From the NCBI GenBank assembly GCA_019671135.1, contig JAHRHY010000004.1, positions 186,001-250,000 of the forward strand: a stretch of 64,000 nucleotides of DNA. Reading direction: 5' to 3'. Shown piece after piece: positions 1 to 11,757 of this stretch. Below the pieces are notes generated by a model. It worked only from the letters and a program-made list of their open reading frames with translations. It had not been told where the DNA came from and ran no database searches. Numbering within the stretch: position 1 is the stretch's first letter; every line of letters starts with the position of its first letter. The position numbers and the translations under genes were made by a program. This stretch comes from Linnemannia hyalina (taxonomy: Eukaryota; Mortierellomycota; Mortierellomycetes; Mortierellales; Mortierellaceae).

Positions 1-62
1 CAGAGAGAGAGAGGGAGGGAGGGAGAGAGAGAGAGAGGGAGGGAGAGAGAGGAGAGAGAGGA
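1..62. repeat. GA-rich microsatellite
   Basis: The window opens in an imperfect (GA)n/(GGGA)n purine tract of about 60 bp. It continues into a purine-rich stretch to about position 320, with no coding signal. Confidence 0.85.
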
Positions 63-694
63 TAGAGACGTGCGAAGAAGGTATAGACAATTACAGTGTG
101 AAAAGAGAGGAAGAACGAAGAACGAGCGAGAAGGAGGTGACAAGTAAATAGGAGAGTTAATAAAAAGAACCAAGAATAGAAGACAGAAAAGTGAAAACTA
201 AAAAAATAAGATCGCTACAATAAAGCGCTTGTGAATGGAGGTGTTTTCTGTCCCTTTCGAGGAATGACAAAGGTGAATGAAGAAAAGAAGAGAAAAAGAG
301 AGAGGAGAAAGAGTCGGTCTTTGACTCCCCTGCCTTCCCTGGCAAGCCCTGCTTTGTTCAAGAGACAAGCAAACGTGAACAACATCAACAGCTTCATGCT
401 TCATGCTAATTGACTAGACCCTTTTCCCCCTTGATATCGTGCCGAATACAAATACGCGTTCGTATGGATGATGGTCTGGCCTCACTTCATCACCACCATC
501 CAAGACATATCACACTGATCATTACCGTATCAGTCTCACCTTTATTTCTCACTCTGCTCACTGTTCTCTGTCCAAGGACGCCCTTTTGCCTTCACCCACT
601 CACCTACACACACCCCTCCATCCTGAGAAAAGAGTCAAAGAGTCATCCACATTCAACCAACAGTCCTCATTCATTCCATATACTCAATCTAACA
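63..694. other. upstream region of the thioesterase gene
   Basis: No supported gene. The first half is purine-rich on the plus strand. The second half (about 410-690) is CT-rich, as expected for a fungal promoter and 5' leader before the start codon at 695. An open frame runs through from 410, but its composition is leader-like and the recognisable protein begins at 695. Confidence 0.5.
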
Positions 695-1540
695 ATGGAA
701 GCACTGACATCCTTCTTCAAGTCCGTCCTCCAGTCCTCCTCGTCAACAACTGACACAGCCGACAAGGACGACCAGCAGAGCCAACAGGACGGGCTTCTTC
801 TATGGCAACCAGAGATACCCTTGTCAAAGGAACCATCCGAATCTTGGCAAGTAGTCTCTCTCACTCTCCCTTTCTTTCTCTCCCCTTTCTTCTTTTTTCT
901 CCCCTCCTATTCACTTTTCTTCACCCCTTCTCGCTCTCTTTCCCTCTTTTCACTAGTCTTCTCTCCCCTGCGTGATATATGTGTGTGTGTGAGTGTGTGT
1001 GAGAGTGGTTGTGTCCTTTCCTGGAACAAAGGCAGACAAGAAAGTCGTCTAATGATAATGATGATGCCCGGACGTGTTGTGCCAAACCAAAAAAGAAAAA
1101 AAAAACTGATGATAACGAGACAGAAAGAGAGAAGGGGGAGAGACGGATCGCTCCATGATCCTTACTTCTCTCTCGCAGGCTTGCCTTACCCATGTTCTTG
1201 CCATCCTCCGTCTTGACCCCTTTTTCGCCCTGACTCTCTCGTTCTCCCACTCTCGCTCAGTCTTCATTCTACTCCTTCCCGCGCCTCTCCCCTTTTTTTT
1301 TCTTGGTGTCTGTTTCTTCTTTCCTTCCCTGCCCACAAACAAAGTTATCCATTCGCCGTTGTTGTTATTGTTCAGCAGAATTCATTAGAGGCGAGAGTGA
1401 GGTGAGGGAAGCAAAGGCAATACGAGACAAGGCAAGTAAGACCGGTCATGGTGCCATGACCTGGTCACAACGCCATTCGTTTTTTCGCAACAGCCAGACG
1501 AAAGCGCAAGGGCATGTGCAGCACAAAACAGGGCTTTTCC

Positions 1541-1574
<34 letters not shown>

Positions 1575-3750
1575 GGCAATGATTTAATTGTTGGGGTATA
1601 TCGGCACACGAGATACAACGCTACTTTCGACTACTACTCCACACGCATATAAGCAGCAACAACATGGGTTCTTTTCGGAGGCTATTCTTGGACAACACAC
1701 ACACACACACAAACTTCCGGGAGTGATGATGTTGCTGAGCAGTCGTAAAATGAAAACGGAGAAAAGTCGCCCAGCACCTTTTCATGATGCTAACCGGACC
1801 CTTTCCCTTCCCTTCTCTCCCTTAACCCTCTCTTTATTTATGCCTATTGTGCCGACCCCTGGCACTGTCTGGTCTCGTGAAATGAATGAATGAACTTGGC
1901 CCGTTCGTTCGTTGACGCTCTCGTAATATTAATGTCCACTATGCGCTCTGCCCAATTGGACATCGTGCGGTGATGTGGTTTGGGGTTGTTACTGTTGATA
2001 TTGTACCTGTCCTGCCTATTGCTCTGTGTATTTATCACATTTAGGGTGACGATGACCGAACTCGTTCTGCCGTTTCACTGCGATGGTCGGGGATATTGTC
2101 TAGGAGGTATGTCCGACATGTATATATCTCGTTCACTGTCTTGGCTCATCATCATCATGGGTCTAGACGCGATAATCGCTCTGACCCGACGCGGTTATTA
2201 TTCATATATAGGAACGGTGCTTTCGTGGATTGATATCGCAGCAGGAATCGCAGCCAAGAAACATGGCATTTATCCTGCTGTAATAAGTCTTTACTAGGCC
2301 TCGCACACACACACACATGCCCCACAACATCTTGGTCATGTTGGTACACGTTCTCGTATTCCTCTAGGCTTGATGTACACTTTTTATCAAACACTAACAA
2401 CATCCTACTTTCTCGACTCTCTACTCCGTAGGTGACGAGGTGTGTAGACGCAGTGCACTTCTTGGGACCTATCACAACAAAGAACATTGTCATTATCCAG
2501 GCCTGTGTCAACCGCGCATGGAAAACTTCAATGGAAGTAGGAGTCCGAGTCATGACCGAGGACCTCCTTTCGGCCGACCGCCGGTACTGCTGCCACGCCT
2601 ATTTGACATTTGTTGCCTTGCCACAAGCACCCCTTTCTACCTTAACCACCAGCCCAACTTCTCAGGGCCAAGCTCAAAAGCAACAGGAGCAGCAGGATTC
2701 AGCGGCTGCGAAGGCAGTCTTGGTCAACTCTCCTGCAGCAAGACGATACAGCTTCTCGCTCCCAAGCTCCAACAAATCGGGATCTAAATCGGATGGTCAT
2801 AACACTAACAACCAGCGGAAGATCCAATTGCCTGCCATCGAACCCATCACCCACATCGAAATGGAACGCTACACCCTCGCCCAATCCCGTCGCGAGGCCC
2901 GTCTCCTCCAAGCATCCAGCGAATCCAAACTCGAGGAAGACCAACTTCTCAGCGACGTCCGTGACCAAATGCGACACTGGAACGTCTCTCAAATCAACCA
3001 CCCGCGTACTCAAAAGCTTCCGCCCTCGTTGGTGGATGGGTCACCTCAGATTGCTATGCAGGCCACGTTTTCAGAGTCGGCACAGTTAGTACTTCCACAA
3101 CATGCCAACTCGCTGTCGATTACTTTTGGTGGCCAAGTCATGAAGTGGATGGAAAACGTGGCTGCAGTGTCGGCAAGTCGATTCGCAAGGGTTCCTATCG
3201 TCACCGCCAGTATCGACTCCCTGCAGTTCCATAGGAAAACCATGATTGGTAACTTTCTTTGCTCTTCTCATACATATCTTGCACCTGTTCTTTTCGTTGC
3301 TGAAAACATATATCTGCGAGTTCAAAGACTAAGCCGAAAAGTATCGTCGATATCAAAAAAAAATAATTAGGCGACTGCTTGACGATGCGGTCGGTCGTAA
3401 CTCGTGTGTTCAGGTCTTCGATGGAGATCTATGTCTTTGTTGACAGTGAGAACCTTGTAACAGGAAAGCAAACCTTCACCAACGAAGCATTCTTCTCCAT
3501 GGTCGCCCTTGAGCCGTCTCCCTCGTTATCACCCATCAAAACCAGTCTCCCGACACTATTTGCCGCCTCAGATCTTGAGCGATCCCTTTCGGAGGCCGGA
3601 GAGAAGCGCCGCTTGGGGAGATTGCAGCAGAGACGAGAGTTGGTCGAGAGGGAGATGCACGGCGTGTTGCATACACCTACAATGGAGAGGGACGAGCATT
3701 CTCTCAGGGTCGTTGATCACGGAGTCATTCATCACACACATGTAGAGTGA
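695..3750 (+). CDS. acyl-CoA thioesterase, two hotdog domains (ACOT11/12-like)
   Basis: Predicted to hydrolyse acyl-CoA esters to free fatty acid and CoA. Supported exons are 695-850, 2045-2106, 2212-2279, 2432-3248 and 3371-3750 (TGA). The first hotdog domain spans exons 2-4 and carries MTELVLPFHCDGRGYCLGG, WIDIAAGIAA and the NRAWKTSMEVGVRV strand. The second carries QLVLPQHANSLSITFGG, VMKWMENVAA and FRSSMEIYVFV. Two such domains in this order are the pattern of the ACOT11/ACOT12 (BFIT/CACH) family; no START domain follows. The exons from 2045 to the stop join in frame. Exon 1 (52 codons, ending SESWQ) does not: joining 850 directly to 2045 shifts the frame by one, so a small exon of length 3n+2 or another donor must lie in 851-2044. 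I could not place it. AATAAA lies 24 nt after the stop. Family call strong; N-terminal structure tentative. Confidence 0.87.
1546..1574. repeat. poly-T run of 29 bases in the first thioesterase intron
   Basis: An uninterrupted T tract inside the long, unresolved first intron. It could be a polymerase-slippage or assembly-sensitive site. Confidence 0.8.
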
Positions 3751-3773
3751 AAGACGGGAAAAAGCACTGTGAA

Positions 3774-3779
3774 ATAAAC
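3774..3779 (+). terminator. AATAAA polyadenylation signal of the thioesterase gene
   Basis: Canonical AATAAA hexamer 24 nt downstream of the TGA at 3748-3750. Confidence 0.6.
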
Positions 3780-3890
3780 GACGAGGGAGAATTGCTTTGG
3801 AGAAAGCTGAATGTCAAAGAAATAGCTTCATTGTGTAAAAATAGTTGAAAGTGGCTATCAGAAAATACGCGACAGTCGTGTCTGCTTCGT

Positions 3891-6321
3891 TTATGCCTGA
3901 CGAATGACCAGACCCCAAACAGCCAGCACTAAAACACCATTGAAAGCAATAGGTACACAGAGTTAATACCATGTTATAGGTTTGATTGCATGTAAATACG
4001 TGCTCTGCTGAATGATATAAAGCAGGAAAGTTACCTTTTTGACAGCTGATGCGGCAGTGTCGGGCACGGTCAGAATCCCATTCACCAGCAGCATAGAACG
4101 CACGAGCGTGCTTCAAACAGGACTCTTCATGGAATTTCTGGTATAAGCGCGTGTTAATCGTTCTCTGTTTGTGTGCGAGCAGAAAGAAAGGTGTATCCAA
4201 TGTCAGTTACTATTACATATAATAACTTCGGTAGCGAAGGAACAATGGAACCATCTTCTAAATAATTAATTGTTACCTCGCGCTCGGTAATCTCAAGCTC
4301 CTTGCGCTCGCCGCCGTGGATGGTAAAGTCATTAGGGAGGACCCAGAAGTCAGCTCCGCTCAGGTACAGCTCAAATAAGCAAGCCGCCTGATTGTTTCCG
4401 AACCGCTCAGGGCACCAGAGCATCTTGTCACGACGCATCACAACTGAAGGTCCAAAGTAAGGGTCATAGTTTTGGATGGCGCTCAAGCGGGTCTGGGTTG
4501 CCCAGGTGTTGAAGTCGACGTTGCGGATGGTCCTCTTCCATGTCTTTTCCGAGAGGATGACCTTGCCATCGTGGACGTGGCTCAACAATGTCTGTTTCTC
4601 TCGAGGCAACTGGTTGTACTTGAGCACGGGAACCAGTTCCACCGCTGTCCCCTCATCCTCAAGTGTGCTGGGAAGAGCGCCACCCTCGGAAGTCATTGAG
4701 ACGTTGAATCCAGGCACAACAAAGACGTTTCCGGTCCTCAGCTTCTCCATCCATTGAGGGTAGTCCCTGAAGCTCTTCGAGATATCCGTCGCAGGGAGGG
4801 AGCCATCGGCATCCAGCAAAAGAACGAAATCTGTCCTTGCGAAAAATCGCGCCAAGTTCCTGTGGAGGTTGGATTGTTGCTGGACAGTGGTCGTGAGGGG
4901 TCGCCGGTGAGTCTGGGGGGTGGTGATGAGATGAATGTCGACCTGGCTGCGGATCTTGGGGTTGCTGGCCCTCATCGTATGAAGTCGACTAATTGGGTTC
5001 GATGCTCCTGGTTCGTCTGATGGGTGGTCAATATGCAGCACTGCCGAAATAGGGCCTATGGTATTACGATTGGATAGTAGACATGCGGTCAGCTTATATG
5101 GTACTTTCGCCCCTATGTTCCGTTATTGTTGCTCCTGACATGGGTATTTCCTTTTTCTTGCGCTTGTTGCTCCTTGTTTCCTAATGCTCTTGTTTGTTCT
5201 TACTGTTTTGTTCCATTTCATAGTCGCTTGCTCTTCTTTTGTTCCTGTGTTGTTCTTGTGTTGTTGATGTCTGTTTGTAGCAGTGACGGATGGGTGCATA
5301 AAGCACAGCCCCAATCCTAAGCCCAGCCCAATCGATCCCTCAAACACTACTACTGTGCAGCATTGCATAAACCAATCCCTCCAGGCTTGCTTTTCTTCTC
5401 CTTCTGTCTTCCTTTGTTGTGTCCCCTGAAGATTGACCCTTGTGTCCTTTTCTCCCGTCAACACCACATATAGTGAGTGAGTGAGCATTCCATTTACCTG
5501 GAAAGTGTTCGACGAGGCGGATAAGTTCAGAGAGGTCGTCCTGGGGGACAAAGGTGGCGAGAGAGATCTCGTCGGGACGAGGGGATCCCTCTGAGCGGAC
5601 AAAGAAGGGCTGGATGTTGTCTGTGATATCGGGTGTGCTGAAGGCAAACATCTTTGACAGGATCACGCTCGTCGACAGCTCTGACACCACCGAGTAAGGT
5701 TTCTCTATTGTATGTTGTTGGATGGTATTAAGTGTGAGTAGGTGTCCGCTGGAAGTGTTTACGGATACTGCAGTTGTTGTTGTCGTTCATGGTAATATGC
5801 TGTTGCTGTTGTTGCTCAGTTTTATGTTGCTGTTGTTGGTAATGAAACCATTGCTTAACAAAGAGAAAAGTGATAGAGGAACAAAGCAAGAGACATAAAG
5901 CACTCCTGGTGTGAATAGGAACGAATTGGTTTTTGTTGAATATCTTGCACCACTTCCTTCTGCATTAGTGTCTCACACCCAAGCCGCTTCAAAAAAAAAA
6001 AAAAAAAAAAAAAAAAGAGTGCACTGTGCGTTTTCATTCAAAGCCTTAAACTCGCTCATAAGTGTTACCTGGATCATATGTACGCTCGAGCTCATAGTGC
6101 GGGTAGACAATAGCCTCAGGGACTGCCTCGAAAGTAAGGAGATGTTTTAGAGTAAAGATGGCACAGAAGCCGACGTAGGCGATAAAGACGGTCTTGGATG
6201 CCCTTGACCTGATGAGTCTTCCGACGATGCTATTGTTTGATGATCCTCCTACTCCTCCTGGGCGGTTGTTGTTTGCACCAGCTGTTGGCAGCAGTGATGC
6301 TGGTGTTGGGGACTTGTACAT
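3891..6321 (-). CDS. LARGE-like glycosyltransferase family 49 protein
   Basis: Minus-strand exons 6321-6069, 5680-5498, 5055-4277, 4137-4035 and 3928-3891 join in frame to about 451 residues. Residues ~1-45 are a Ser/Gly-rich cytosolic tail. A signal-anchor segment follows (RASKTVFIAYVGFCAIFTLK), so a type II Golgi protein is predicted. The catalytic domain begins at PISAVLHIDHP (start of exon 3) and contains NLARFFARTDFVLLLDADGS; the DAD near residue 227 is the metal/nucleotide-sugar motif. Further on are YDPYFGPSVVMRRD and FWVLPNDFTIHGGERKE, both typical of Pfam Glyco_transf_49, the second catalytic domain of animal LARGE (a glucuronyltransferase for matriglycan). Only this domain is present; the GT8 half of LARGE is absent. 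The acceptor in a fungus is unknown; cell-wall or secreted glycoprotein glycans are likely (inference). Introns of 388 and 442 nt separate the first three exons. Confidence 0.85.
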
Positions 6322-6919
6322 TATTTGATTATGTTGTCGTTATTGTTGTTAACCTCCTCCTTTGTTGATTAGTCTTGTAGTGTTGTGGTGGGTTGAAAGG
6401 GATGTGTGAGTGTGGAAGAGTAAAAAAAGGGAATAAGGGGGAGAGGGGAAGTGTGAAATATGTGGTTGGGAGTGAGTGAAGTGAGTGATCAAGTAGGGGG
6501 GCTAAGAGTGGATGCCAAAAGGGACAAAGAGCGATGGGAGAGTGAGAAGTAAGTAGGAGTGATGTGCGCTCTGGGAGTGAAAGGAGCAGAGGTGAGGTGT
6601 GATTGATGGTAGGGTGTGAGGGTGTGAAAGAGTGTGAAAGGGTGTGAAAGGGAGAGAAGAAAGAGAAAGAAAAGGTGCGACAAAGAGAAGAAGGGGAGAG
6701 CAAGAATGAGTTCAAAACTATGATGCCATCTATTCCTTGTGAACGCAACCACTGGTGATACTAATACTTATCCGTATCCATACTAGTTCACCCCTTACAC
6801 GCACAAGCGCTCAAAATATAATAAAGTGCCTTTTATGCTGTACAACTAGGCTGCTTATGGTATCATGGATAGGAAGGATTGGTACTGCTATACTGCCGTT
6901 GGCGCTCAATACTCGACTC
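6322..6919. other. intergenic region, no gene seen
   Basis: The plus strand is G/A-rich with GTGTGAAAG-type degenerate repeats around 6600-6660, hence CT-rich on the minus strand. It is the probable promoter and leader of the minus-strand GT49 gene. Open frames here are low-complexity Ser/Pro/Leu runs. Confidence 0.5.
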
Positions 6920-8152
6920 TCATCGCCGACTGGACGTGGGCCTGCCACGGTTGCGCTTCAGGTACTGTTCGTGTGTCATCGAAGGCCGGAACTGGCTCGG
7001 GAATGCAATTGGCGTCTCGTTGTTGCTGCCAAACAGTCCGTTGTTGCCTGAACCCCACGAACTCGTCGTAAACCCATTTTGGTTGTTGTTGTTGTTGTTG
7101 TTGTTGCCACTCATCAAGTGACCAAACATCGCCGACGACAACACTCCTCCACTACCTCCACCAAACATCGAAGCCGACGAAGAAGAATGCTGCTGGGTAA
7201 CAATATCACTGAACCCAGCAGACGCTAGTTCCCGTCGCTTCTTCTCCTGCGCCAACAACTCTTTGGCTTGCTTCTCCTCCAAGAACATCCAAAACTCTTG
7301 CTGCTGTGTCGGTGTCAACATCACATCGAGCCCCTGACCGCCATTCGCCATCATCCTCTCAACAAACATCGGATCCTTCTGTAACGCAATCGTCAACACG
7401 TCCGCCATATCCATTGCATCGTCCTTCCCACTGTTCCCACCAAGGCGGAAACTGGTCGAGGTACGCTTCTGCTGCTGGCGACGGTAGAGCCACTCCTCAA
7501 GCGATCGACGAAACTCTCGTCCTTGGTCTTCTTGCAATCGCATGGACCACAACTCCTCGGCGCGTTTCTGTTCTTGCTCCTCTCGATGGCGTTCCTCCAA
7601 CTGTGCCTGGTACAACCTCATCTCCTCGGCCCGCTTGGCCTCCTCTCGTTGCTGGTTTGTGATTTGTTCCTGGAACCGGATATACGATTGGAGCTGTTGG
7701 AATTCTTGTGGGAACTCGGCCGCAAACGTGTTCATATGCACCAGGAACCCATGGGGGTTAGACAGGTTCAATTGGTGCAAGAACGCCAAATATTGGACGC
7801 GGAGTGCCTCTTGTTCCTGCTGGAGACGCGCAATCGCCTCAGCAGACGCCCACTGCTGGTGCGTCCCCACGGGTCCACCCGTGATGGAGGTAGGGAGTGG
7901 ACGGAAGAGGGATGGGGGGTCATCGAAGACTGGGGAGGAGTTCTCGAACGGGTCTGGGGTAGTTGGGTCCAACTTCATGAGGTATTGGAGGTCGACGTCC
8001 ATAAAGGACTGCTTGGTCATGCGACGGAGCATTCGAGGGACGGCTGGGGTGCCGCCTTGTTGTTGCTGACCGTTGGCTGCTGCGGCTGCGGCTGCGTTGG
8101 CATTGATGCGGTGGCGGCTCTGGAGGGGCTTCTTCTGGACTGCTGGCTTCAT
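6920..8152 (-). CDS. hypothetical protein with central Gln/Glu/Arg coiled coil and poly-Asn tract
   Basis: One uninterrupted 410-codon frame from ATG at 8152 to the stop at 6920. Family not recognised. Order of regions: basic/Ala-rich N-terminus (poly-Ala ~20-26); a conserved-looking segment RRMTKQSFMDVDLQYLMKLD at ~43-62; a helix from ~95 with QEQEALRVQYLAFLHQLNL; a charged coiled coil ~165-235 rich in QREEAKRAEEMRLYQAQLEE-type heptads; and a ~250-330 block that includes LTPTQQQEFWMFLEEKQAKE. Then come a Ser/Gly-rich part with poly-Asn at ~350-358, encoded by (GTT)n at 7082-7107, and a basic tail. No signal peptide or membrane segment. Even composition across more than 1.2 kb and the long coiled coil argue for a real protein; function unknown. 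The start is the first ATG after a stop-rich leader. Confidence 0.72.
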   Translation of the reverse strand: MKPAVQKKPLQSRHRINANAAAAAAANGQQQQGGTPAVPRMLRRMTKQSFMDVDLQYLMKLDPTTPDPFENSSPVFDDPPSLFRPLPTSITGGPVGTHQQWASAEAIARLQQEQEALRVQYLAFLHQLNLSNPHGFLVHMNTFAAEFPQEFQQLQSYIRFQEQITNQQREEAKRAEEMRLYQAQLEERHREEQEQKRAEELWSMRLQEDQGREFRRSLEEWLYRRQQQKRTSTSFRLGGNSGKDDAMDMADVLTIALQKDPMFVERMMANGGQGLDVMLTPTQQQEFWMFLEEKQAKELLAQEKKRRELASAGFSDIVTQQHSSSSASMFGGGSGGVLSSAMFGHLMSGNNNNNNNNQNGFTTSSWGSGNNGLFGSNNETPIAFPSQFRPSMTHEQYLKRNRGRPTSSRR

Positions 8153-8528
8153 GGTGGGGATAGTTTTGCCTGTTTTTTTGTGTTGTGTAGATGTGAGTAT
8201 GGAAGTGTTGAACGAGTTCGAGTTATGTTTCTAAAATAAAAAAGTGGCGATTCTGCTCTCTTTTATATCTAGCTGGGAGACGCCGTCAATTGACTCTTCA
8301 ACAATAGTCAACTGACGCCTGCACCTCCTTTCGGGAGAATTAAACATTAGAGACCCAGCCTCCAGTCAAACGAGATCGACAGGCTACTTTTGCCCATAGT
8401 GTTACAAGGGAGAGCTATTTGATATTTTTGAGTTAAGTCAAACGAGATTTTTACTTCTTGCAATTAGAGTTCAGGGGCTATGGAGTGATGGATCAAACGA
8501 GAGTCAGACCTAAAACTGTTCAAACGAA
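8153..8528. other. short intergenic region
   Basis: Holds the leader and promoter of the 6920-8152 gene and the 3' flank of the 8529-11757 gene, both minus strand. No coding or RNA feature seen. Confidence 0.5.
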
Positions 8529-11500
8529 TCAATCGGCGGCGGGAGGGGCAGTGGCTGTGTCTTCAGCTGCACCGCCCACAGTTGATGAGGAAGACGAAGC
8601 AGAAGTCAAACCATCTGGCCGGGGTGCACTCTCCATCTCCACATCCTCACCCTCACCCTCAGCCTTATCCTCTCTACTATCTCTCTCTAGCGTATCTTGA
8701 TCTTGGTCACGTTCCTCGTCCGACTCTTCTTCATCCTCCTCCATCTCGGGCATATGCAACGCAGGTGGTCCACCACCAGACGACAACAAACACAGACCGT
8801 TGACCAATACGCGGAACGCAAACACAACCGACTCTGTCGCACGATTAAATGTCACCGCTACATTCAGGAACAAATCGTTAGAAACGAACAATGAAATGGT
8901 TAGAGACCCGGAGGTAGTAAAGTCGAAATAAACATCAAAGCAAAAATGCAAACAAAAAACTTACTCAGGGAGGGAACGGTGGGGTTCATGGGAACCATAC
9001 GGGTACGGTCAGAGCCACCGAAATGAACAAGGGTGTATCCGACCATCGGCTCAGTCTTCCAACGCTGTCCAAACACCTCCCCAACAGCCGCCTCGCTCAT
9101 AAACGTCCTCACCTCCGACGAGGGTAACGACGATGTTGCAACAGTCGAACCAGACGAGAAAAGACTCTGTTGCGATCCAATGGCACTAACATCATCATCA
9201 TCATCCTCAATCTTGATCACAATCGGCCCTTCCTCCGTCGCGCCAGCTGTAGATACGGAAGTGGCAGTCTTGACGGGATGAATCACAGGAGAGGAAGCAG
9301 CCGTACTGGAAATAGACGTCTGGCGACTGCGAACGTTAGCAGCTGCCTCGTCAAACGAACCGGCTGCAGAAAAGACGCGCTTCCAATCTAGCTCGGTCAT
9401 CCGATCCTCTACCTCAAGAACCTGAGCATCCTGCCAGCCCTGGAATCGGACCTCTTGAAGCTCCTTCTTGAATCGACTGTGGATCTTTTTCAAAAAGTTA
9501 ACGCGGAAAGGGGGGACGGGACGACACTTGCCGTGGGCTTGCCAGTACTGGATACACGCTGGGCACAACAGTCTTCCTTCAGCCTTTGAGTTGCTGCTGT
9601 CACTAGTGAGTTCAGCAGCAGTAGCTGGGGAGTCCTGGGTTGAGGTAGTAGAAGATGCGCCAGACTCGACTCTAGGACGCCAGGTCAACGAGTCCAGCGC
9701 CATACAGTTTGAGCACTCGAGGGGTCGGGCTGATTTCTGTCGAGGACCTCCGCCTTCAATTGAGTTGGTTGCCGCTACACCGCTGTTGCCACTGCTAGTG
9801 CTGTTACCGCGAGACAAGGACTGAGCCTTCATTGCAGCCAGAGTGATGCCTGTAGAGATCGACTGAGCAATCGTCGCCCGCTGGCGAAGCTCCTGCAGCT
9901 GTCTTGCCTGCAGCTGCTTCTGCTGCAAGAGCCGCTGTGCCTGATACCGCTGGATCAATTGCTGTTGTGCGCTCTGCTGTTGCTGTTGGTGATGATGAAT
10001 TGCCAACATTCGCGATGCCTGGTGTTGCTGCTGTTGTTGCTGTTGTTGCAGAGACAGCTGAGATTGGGTTGACGACGCTTGGTTGGACGAAGAATGAGGG
10101 TACATTTGTTGGTGAGGCTGATACTGTCTCTGGATCTTGACCGGTTGTTGTGCCTGCTGCTGTTGCTGCTGTTGTTGCTGTTGCTGTTGTTGTTGCTGTT
10201 GGGTCAGTTTGAGTGTTCGCTGTTGGTCCAACATCCGCATGTGCTTCTGAAGATGATACGATCGAGAGTAGTCGGACTGTGCTTGCTGTTGGGCACGATG
10301 CTGCCGCTGCTGGAACGATTGACGCTGCTGCTCTTGTTGCTGCTGCTGCAGTTGCTGCTGCTGCGAAGGAGTTGTGGACGTCGGTGGCTGCTCGGTCGAC
10401 TGAGGACTAGCGTGGGTATACTGTGATGAAGACGGGTGTGAGGGCGGAGACTGGCGATTGGGCTGAGAACCGGGGCTGTGGTGCACCTTGGTGGGTCCTC
10501 CGGCCTCGGCTCCGCGATGAGGAAGAATAGGTCGTGGCTGGACTGTCTGAGGTTTGGTTGCCAATGTTCGAGGGGGCGACGACAGGGGTCCGCCTGAATC
10601 ATGACCATTCGAGTCTCGACTATTCCGATGATCTACTTGTGAATGACTGGAGGCCGACTCCCGGTCTCCTGTCCTTGTTGGCACATGTTTGCTTCCGGGA
10701 TGCTGAGGCTGTGATCCTGACATGTATGTCTCGGGAGTGTACCATGATGGATAGGATGGTGCATAACGGTAAATGCTTTGTCGGTCCTCTGGGCGTGGTG
10801 GGCCATACGCTGGCGAGGGCGGTGAATGTCGATGAGGATGGTGAGGGTGGTGGTAGGCTGCCCGCTTGAAAGAGTGGCCATACTCACCGTCGTAGCCGCT
10901 GTGAACAGGCGGTCGTCCTTGATGAGCGTGGTCGTAGCCGTGTCCGTATCCGTATCCAGGGTACTCGTCCATTGAGCGGTCAACGGATCGTTTCCTGGAG
11001 CGGTTGAAGGGTGCATAGTTGACGGTCTTTGCCTCGAGTTCGAAAATCCGGTTCCTCATGGCAATGTACATGCCCTCATTGAACTCTTTAGGTTCCTCGT
11101 CCAGCGAGAAAAGAACTGTGGAAGTAATAAATGTGATTTAATGTTAGTATGATGAACAAAGAATAGTATCCTGTATCTTGTACGCTTTCTCTATAACTAA
11201 GCAGGAGAACAGTGCGCTTCTTGATCCAATTGTTTACCTCCATCAAGGGTCGAAAGTGTGTGTTGGGATGCAATTGTGTGCCGTGTCTGGAAGTATGGCT
11301 CTTGCAGTGGGGCAGATTTCTAGACAAGGGCCATGGCGGAATTTGCGTATGAGAAAGGTAACAAAGGAAGAAAGTGGGCGACACCACATTTTAGTCTCTC
11401 AGTGCAATTCCCACGTTGAGCAACCGAACTAGAGAACATAGCGCATAATCTTCTTACCTTCCAGAGGGTCGAGAGGGAATCGCTGGAGTTGGTTGAAGAA

Positions 11501-11757
11501 TGGATTTGGTCGAGTTTGGCTGAGAGAGGAGGGATAGCAAAGGGGAAGCGGTTAGAGGCGTCAGGGTGATGAGAGACGAGTGCATTGCGATCGGTGAGAT
11601 GAGGTTGTCGGAAGGGACGAGTGGGAAGAGATGACTGATGAGAAGAAGGAGGAGGAGGAGGAGAAGGAGGAGAGGAAGGGTGGTGGTGGTGGCGGTGGTG
11701 GTGATGAGGTGGGGCAAAGGGATGAGCAGGTTCGAGGTATGTTGTGGTGGCAGCCAT
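8529..11757 (-). CDS. poly-Gln protein with GATA-like zinc finger, probable nuclear regulator
   Basis: Exons 11757-11458, 11298-11238 (61 nt), 11115-8965 and 8857-8529 join in frame to about 946 residues. The N-terminus is His/Pro/Ser-rich. A spliced segment reads LWKPYFQTRHTIASQHTLST then VLFSLDEEPKEFNEGMYIAM, followed by Tyr/Gly/His-rich sequence and Gln tracts over ~300-540 (CAG/CTG-type repeats near 9950-10210). A zinc-finger-like motif follows: CSNC at ~588-591 and, about 46 residues later, LCPACIQYWQAHGKCRP with CPAC at ~638-641. The second half closely follows the LCNACGLYxKxHG consensus of GATA fingers; the first half has the Trp and Arg-Pro but a much longer loop. Basic sequence (FLKKIHSRFKKE) follows. 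The last exon ends in an acidic stretch (~EMEEDEEESDEE). A chromatin or transcription role is inference; no ortholog name can be given. Confidence 0.75.

Noticed and set aside
1..62. Possible telomeric or CRISPR-like repeat
   Set aside because: It is a simple purine microsatellite with no spacer pattern and no TTAGGG units.
410..694. N-terminal extension of the thioesterase to an ATG at 410
   Set aside because: CT-rich leader composition and no similarity to thioesterases before the ATG at 695.
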